Assembly: GCA_033809355.1 (NCBI GenBank)
Contig: JAPXLV010000037.1
Span: 1-27,291, forward strand
Origin: T3Sed10-213 sp012519365
GTDB taxonomy: Bacteria > Planctomycetota > Phycisphaerae > Sedimentisphaerales > Anaerohalosphaeraceae
Reading direction: 5' to 3'
Length of the DNA: 27,291 nucleotides
Shown: in pieces, positions 23,501-27,291 of the stretch
Layout of the letters: every line of letters begins with the position of its first letter
Position numbering within the stretch: position 1 is the stretch's first letter
Made by a program: the position numbers and the translations under genes
The notes under the pieces: model-generated
Database searches by the model: none
What the model saw: only the letters and a program-made list of their open reading frames with translations
Told to the model about the DNA's origin: nothing

Positions 23501-24760
23501 CCACGACTCGGACAGAGCCGCCAGATGCTGCATGTTGACCGTCTGCCCGTCAGCCAGCACTGCCGCCCGCACCGGCGCAGCCAGCCACTCCTCGGCCACC
23601 GCCAGCAGATCATTCATTCCCACCTGACAATCGCCGCTCAAGTCCGCCAATGGGCACGTATTCGAAGCCGCATCAAACACCAAAACCGCCACCGGCGCAA
23701 TCAATGGGCCGTTAAACTGTTTGTCGGGACTTTTCAGCTCAAAGCGAATCTCTGCCTTTGCGTAGCCATCCAGGCCACCGCTGTTCGCGGCTCGGACGGT
23801 AACCGCCTGGGGGGTGTTCCAATCCGACGGGGTAAAGACCAGCGTGACCGGCTGTCCTGCCGCCAGGGCCCCGTCAAGCCACAACCGCTGAGTCTGAACC
23901 GATGGAATCACCTTCACCTGAACCGTCGCCGCCGGGGGCTCATCCAGCACCACGCTGAATGTTGCATCCCGCGGCGGGCGGCTTTGTACCCACAGCCCCG
24001 CCCCCGTATACGTGACATGCCCCTTCCTATGCCACACCAGTGACCTCAGCGCGTTTCGAAGCAGCGTCTTGCCCTCCTCGGTCAACCCTCCCAGCGTATC
24101 AAATTCATACAGCCCAAAAAATAAACGAGGCCCGCCCGGTCTATAGGGCGACCCCTCGTGATACACCACATCCGTATTGCTCCATCGACTGATAAACACC
24201 CGACCGGCAGTCGGCGTCGCGGCCGCCATCACCCCATTGCCGGCGTCGTCCTGCACATCAATCGGGGTCGCAGAGGCGAACACCTGAATCAGGTCTCCGG
24301 CCTGCACGCCCATCCCCTTAAAGACCGGATCGGCCGGATTCGACACGCGAATATGCGTCAGAGTCTCGGCCACCCGCTCACCGGGCATCCAGTTCCATCG
24401 ATTCTCACGTGTCAGATAAGCGCTATGGCACAAAATCGGCGTACTCAGGCCGTTCCAGTCTTCCGTCTCGGTACCGTTAATATAATTGCCGCTGGTAGTC
24501 CGCCGCACAATAACAATCAAGTCCGCCGCTTCCAGCTCCGCACGCATTTGTGCATTGCCGTTCAGCTCAGTATAGGTTCCGGCGGTAATCGCCGCCCCCG
24601 GCCCGAAGACCTCCTCCAAAAACTCAATGTATGCCACCTCCTCCTCGGGCAGCGTCGCAACCAAAATAATCGTCATACTCCGGGCTGAACCGACACTGAG
24701 CAAAACATACAGCAGACCCCAAAAAACGCCTCTCATCCCGATTTGAAAGGAACTTCGCAT
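20525..24760 (-). CDS. Giant secreted CotH/lamin-tail/CHB_HEX protein
   Basis: The 1411-residue multidomain protein has, in order: signal peptide (about 1-28); an N-terminal alpha/beta domain (about 29-245) shared with the next gene; a Calx-beta-like region (about 250-350); and a dockerin-like motif DLSGDCQVGMNDLL (about 370-385). Then come a lamin-tail domain VISEFMASNGD...DWIELYN (about 425-540), a CHB_HEX module with YTTDGSTPTPSS (about 583-660), a CotH-type kinase domain (about 700-1040; YLNGLYWGLYTLCERPD, then NFYGGNQDWGANNW), a second CHB_HEX module (YYTTDGSDP, about 1100-1190) and a beta-rich end. CotH domains are atypical protein kinases in spore formers; in such large planctomycete proteins the role is unknown. 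The start at 24760 suits the signal peptide and has a G-rich stretch upstream. Confidence 0.85.
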   Translation of the reverse strand: MRSSFQIGMRGVFWGLLYVLLSVGSARSMTIILVATLPEEEVAYIEFLEEVFGPGAAITAGTYTELNGNAQMRAELEAADLIVIVRRTTSGNYINGTETEDWNGLSTPILCHSAYLTRENRWNWMPGERVAETLTHIRVSNPADPVFKGMGVQAGDLIQVFASATPIDVQDDAGNGVMAAATPTAGRVFISRWSNTDVVYHEGSPYRPGGPRLFFGLYEFDTLGGLTEEGKTLLRNALRSLVWHRKGHVTYTGAGLWVQSRPPRDATFSVVLDEPPAATVQVKVIPSVQTQRLWLDGALAAGQPVTLVFTPSDWNTPQAVTVRAANSGGLDGYAKAEIRFELKSPDKQFNGPLIAPVAVLVFDAASNTCPLADLSGDCQVGMNDLLAVAEEWLAAPVRAAVLADGQTVNMQHLAALSESWRTQAGPVVISEFMASNGDTLLDGDGQASDWIELYNMTSVSIDLGGWYLTDKADDLTQWQFPAGVVIDPYDYYLLFASATDEALYPYIDGKGFLHTNFALSKEGEYLALVAPDGQTVVSAYAPQFPPQVQDMSYGLSDMREVFFAEATPGLPNSVHTYEGIVADVTFSPMRGVYEAPFEVTISCATQGASVHYTTDGSTPTPSSAVYTGPLAITGTTCLRAAAFKAGWYPAAVETQTYLILSEVPFQSAPDDYPMSWSGYPAHYTMTPEVYADPTYADRMEPALSALPVVSLVTDKKHLFDADTGIYTNPIQRTVLWERPVSVEFFDPAGDEAGFQIDCGLRIQGGASRQPANSPKHSFRLLFKRTYGAGKLDYPLFGTQAAASFDTLVLRANYNNSWYHWDPAQRPLTQYLRDQWARDTQLAMGQISPHGRFVHLYLNGLYWGLYTLCERPDASFSASYFGGDKSEWDALKHGAVVIDGDATRWAQAQAIAEAGVSDSAGYAALSAYVDIPNLIDYMIINFYGGNQDWGANNWRATAKREEGYGFRFFCWDTERTLEDPIGHNVTGVNHHNSPARFYAKLRENPEFRMQFADHAHRWLFNDGVLTPQACVERWLACAAQIDTAVIAESARWGNYRRDIHVRGPAELYTRDVHWLAEQQRLMTDYFPVRTGVVIEQFKNAGLYPTTEAPVFYINGVYQHGGEVSVGDALTLLNPNASGTIYYTTDGSDPRRPGGGANSLAAIYTTPIHITEPLRITSRIWRNGVWSALNEATFTPGPLSLMYFWVFTDALPNNTPLKSLPAGYNAAGQGVLEFQSALAGYPFYPGHENWRKASMERRNEPTPLNYRPEGNANKPYDAEWMRGLQIRQPFCVDGAENAMIFHVPSTGFQNVVFSFAAMDEGAAERVRVDYSVAAGQPVWQTAGLDDAALALADEYRLFEIDFSFLQTVNNNPDFKIRLRFLTPDGSADQGNRVTFNNIAVEGIPLGTAGVPVL

Positions 24761-24866
24761 AGCACCCCCATACGCAGTGGCTAAGACATCAATACACAGA
24801 TAACCAGGAGGGCTTGATCGTGCCAAGCCGCTCCCGGTTATCCCGCACAGACACAAATTTATGCTT

Positions 24867-27011
24867 TTAGAACGGCCAGATGCAATCCACATTCTGCGGA
24901 TTGTTACAGTCGAGCCATCCCGAAGCGAACACCGCAAAGTCATACAGATCAATGACACAGTCGGGCACACCCGCCGGCCCGGTCAGGTCACCGGGCATCG
25001 CCAAACCGGCCGCGATCACATCCTCACACGTCGGAATCACCAGCGTAATGACCACTTCATCTTCAACCTCGACCGCACCGTCGGTGCCGGCTAATTTCAG
25101 CACATAGGCTCCGCCGACCGTCGGGAACGTAACAAGGGTATCCTCTGCCGTCGGATCGTGGAAGATAACCGCTTCCGGATCGACGGTAATCGGCGCCGAG
25201 ACCACGCTCCACTGCAGCGCCAATGGCCCGGGTATGCCGTCATCGATTAGACGCACACCTTCCAGCTGAACCGGTTCGCCGGTATAATAGACGGTCTTAT
25301 CTTTGCCCGCCGTGATATAGGGTACCCTGTCCCCTTCAGCAGCCAGGGCCGCGATCTCTGCATCGCTTAGGGCATAGTTGTACACCCGAATATCGTCCAC
25401 AATGCCCGGCCAGAGACGTTCGGCATCAGCCCGGTTACCAATCTGCAGCGGCATCGTACCAGAACCGATGCGGTAGCCGGACGGCAAAGCCTGTGTATTG
25501 TCAAGCAGACCATCGATATAGATCCTAAACTCCGAGTTGACGCCGTCAAAGACCCCGACTACATGCTGCCATTCTGGCCGGAAGGCCCCTCGAACACTGA
25601 ACACTTCTCGCGACGGAGCGCCGTTAATACCGGTCTGAACCAGGTTCCATCGGGTGCCATTGATCTGGAACCGCCAGCCGCCCAGATCGTAACCAACCAG
25701 CATCGGCGGACCAATAGGCGATTCTTCGACCTTCACCCAGACAGCCACCGTCAAGCCCGTTTCAGTGGAGGTGTAATTGGGATCCACCTCGTCTTTTGTT
25801 CCGGGCACTTCCCAATACTGCTGGCTGGCAAAATCCACCGCCGTCGGCGAGATATGCCCCGGCACCACGTTGGGCTCACCGTCAAACGGGGCGATCGGAT
25901 AATAGATGCCGTTAAAGCCGTTTGCTCTGTCGACCAAGATATTCGGATCGGGCAGCCCCTCAAAATCCCAATGCGACAACAATTGGTCATCAGCCGCATC
26001 ACGGACATACACTGTCACCACCGCGGTTGACACCATCTCGCCGTCATCTGCGGTAAACTGGAGCCTATATGTTCCCTTGGTATCAAAACTGACTATCGGT
26101 TCGATGGCGGCAGGATCCGAAAAGGTCACGATACCGGGACCTTGCAGAACCGTCCACTCGGTCGTTACCTCCTGGCCGTCGGGCTCATAGACCGACGCGG
26201 TAAGCTGAATATCAGTATGGGCATACACAATCCGGTCCACCGTACCGCCGATAATCGGTGCACGGTTGAACGTGGCACCGCTCATCTCATACACCGCGTT
26301 TAGAAAGATCGTCTTGCCCGCCTCGGTGAAGTTATACACCCCATCGCCCCTGCCGCCGGCCTCACCGCCGTAAAAAAGCAGCCGCGGGCCGCCGGCATAC
26401 TGACCGGCGTTGGCATAATATTCCTGACCCGCCTCCCAGCGGACAATCCAGATCGTTGTATCACTGGGAACCGACCGTGTTGCCAGCAATGTCCCGTTGC
26501 CCGGTGAAGGCGTCGCATTCACACTGACAGAGCCCTGAGCAATCACAATAACGTCGCCGTTTTCATCTGTCACCACGCCCCCAAAGATCGGGTCATCCGA
26601 AACAACAACCCCCATCGGAGCCGTGGTATTAAGAGTAGAATCGAGATTAACCCATCGCCACCGGTTATTTCGTGCAAGATAAGCGCTCATGTTCATCAGC
26701 GGTGCTGTGATGGAGTTCCACAGCGTTATTTCTGTCTCATTGGAGGCAAACTGGCCGCTGTCAGTCCAACGCGACACGATGACCAGGTCATAGGTATTGG
26801 CCAAATCGCGCTTGGCCACATCCATATTCCGCGGCTCTTGCAGACGATCCACCGTATACCCTGCTGCTTGAAGCACATCCACAAATCCCGAATCCTGCGG
26901 CTCGGCGGCGTTCCACCCATCCGAAACCCACAAAATCCGCGGCGCCTCGGCCAAGGTCACTGCCGACGCACACAACAGCACCACACCCATTGCCATCATC
27001 CACTTTTTCAT
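24867..27011 (-). CDS. Secreted LamG/PKD-like protein with dockerin-like end
   Basis: The 714-residue protein has a signal peptide (MKKWMMAMGVVLLCASAVTLAEA) and an alpha/beta N-terminal domain (about 24-255) paralogous to that of the downstream giant gene. An Ig/PKD-like domain follows (about 260-350; ITA-like TEWTVLQGPG, FTADDGE), then a LamG concanavalin-like domain (about 355-590; LTVAVWVKVEESP, EWQHVVGVFDG, GIVDDIRVYNYALSDAEI). A second Ig-like domain and a C-terminal dockerin-like motif DCVIDLYDFAVFASGWLDC complete it. It probably binds or displays glycan-containing structures outside the cell. AAAGGG lies 8 bases before the ATG at 27011. The two large genes are on the same strand with a 106-base gap and may be co-expressed. 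Confidence 0.85.
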   Translation of the reverse strand: MKKWMMAMGVVLLCASAVTLAEAPRILWVSDGWNAAEPQDSGFVDVLQAAGYTVDRLQEPRNMDVAKRDLANTYDLVIVSRWTDSGQFASNETEITLWNSITAPLMNMSAYLARNNRWRWVNLDSTLNTTAPMGVVVSDDPIFGGVVTDENGDVIVIAQGSVSVNATPSPGNGTLLATRSVPSDTTIWIVRWEAGQEYYANAGQYAGGPRLLFYGGEAGGRGDGVYNFTEAGKTIFLNAVYEMSGATFNRAPIIGGTVDRIVYAHTDIQLTASVYEPDGQEVTTEWTVLQGPGIVTFSDPAAIEPIVSFDTKGTYRLQFTADDGEMVSTAVVTVYVRDAADDQLLSHWDFEGLPDPNILVDRANGFNGIYYPIAPFDGEPNVVPGHISPTAVDFASQQYWEVPGTKDEVDPNYTSTETGLTVAVWVKVEESPIGPPMLVGYDLGGWRFQINGTRWNLVQTGINGAPSREVFSVRGAFRPEWQHVVGVFDGVNSEFRIYIDGLLDNTQALPSGYRIGSGTMPLQIGNRADAERLWPGIVDDIRVYNYALSDAEIAALAAEGDRVPYITAGKDKTVYYTGEPVQLEGVRLIDDGIPGPLALQWSVVSAPITVDPEAVIFHDPTAEDTLVTFPTVGGAYVLKLAGTDGAVEVEDEVVITLVIPTCEDVIAAGLAMPGDLTGPAGVPDCVIDLYDFAVFASGWLDCNNPQNVDCIWPF

Positions 27012-27085
27012 CGTCTTACCCTTTCCAAATAAAATGATAGAAAATGTAAATACACTTACGAAACGCACATACTGTCCTATACCCG

Positions 27086-27291
27086 TTACGGCCGGTAGCG
27101 ATACGCCCAGCCGCGGGCCATAAAATCCAGATCATCGGTCTGATCGGCCGGCGGATATTCGATGTTGTACATATCAGCGCCGTCCCGGCTCAGCTTTTCC
27201 ACCCGTTCCCGCGTAAACGGGTCCTGCCATTTACGCGTCTGAGCGTGGCCGTCCACATAGCCGATGATACTGCTGTCGCCGTGGTTGATGG
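27086..27291 (-). CDS. Pseudopilin-like protein with H-X9-DG tail, partial
   Basis: Only the last 68 codons are inside the window; the gene continues past the right edge. The peptide contains INHGDSSIIGYVDGHAQTRK, in which His and Asp-Gly are separated by nine residues. This is the H-X9-DG motif found at the ends of many prepilin-type proteins of planctomycetes and related bacteria. The remainder ends DLDFMARGWAYRYRP before TAA. Such proteins usually start with a type IV pilin-like N-terminal methylation signal, which would lie outside. It is 74 bases upstream of the LamG-containing secreted protein and on the same strand, perhaps in one unit. Confidence 0.8.
   Translation of the reverse strand, partial: INHGDSSIIGYVDGHAQTRKWQDPFTRERVEKLSRDGADMYNIEYPPADQTDDLDFMARGWAYRYRP

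Noticed and set aside
22715..24043. 442-residue plus-strand frame inside the CotH gene
   Set aside because: Its composition is typical of a GC-driven antisense frame; the minus strand encodes lamin-tail and CHB_HEX motifs there.
1..27291. CRISPR array, defence island or prophage
   Set aside because: No regularly spaced direct repeats, nuclease-helicase modules, integrase or phage structural genes were seen.

Overview
The window looks like a chromosome segment of a planctomycete of the Phycisphaerae/Sedimentisphaerales kind. This is inferred from several co-occurring traits. There are three small proteins ending in a VPAPGAILL...RRR PEP-CTERM tag. There are large secreted proteins with short dockerin-like motifs, LamG, lamin-tail, CHB_HEX and CotH modules. 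An H-X9-DG pseudopilin tail sits at the right edge, and excisionase-type HTH domains are fused to signalling domains. DUF5722 and sialate O-acetylesterase enzymes are also present. No rRNA, CRISPR array, phage or plasmid module is visible.

Left part (1-6490): a broken IS630-type transposase end; a minus-strand proA-proB operon for proline synthesis; tRNA-Gly(TCC) with a good promoter; an HTH/receiver regulator whose receiver has lost most catalytic residues; a secreted DUF5722 protein; and the RNase P RNA gene rnpB. The RNA is unusually long because of an enlarged P3 and a long hairpin placed between the P2 and P4 3' strands.

Middle (6491-15600): on the plus strand, a six-hairpin glycosidase-like protein, leucyl aminopeptidase pepA, an HTH-PTS EIIA regulator, a complete IS4-type insertion sequence whose left end coincides with the stop codon of that regulator, and the NiFe-hydrogenase maturation operon hypC-hypD-hypE-hypA. 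Neither hydrogenase structural genes nor hypB/hypF lie in the window.

Right part (15601-27291), all on the minus strand: three unrelated small exported proteins with nearly the same PEP-CTERM tail, a sialate O-acetylesterase with a strong terminator, a 1411-residue CotH/lamin-tail protein, a 714-residue LamG protein sharing the same N-terminal domain, and the C-terminus of a pseudopilin. Taken together this is an accessory region for export, surface display and handling of complex glycans, next to ordinary housekeeping genes. I did not find a clearly new multi-gene system. The most unusual items are the rnpB insertions, the degenerate receiver, the shared N-terminal domain of the two large secreted proteins, and the long structured non-coding stretch between the first two PEP-CTERM genes.
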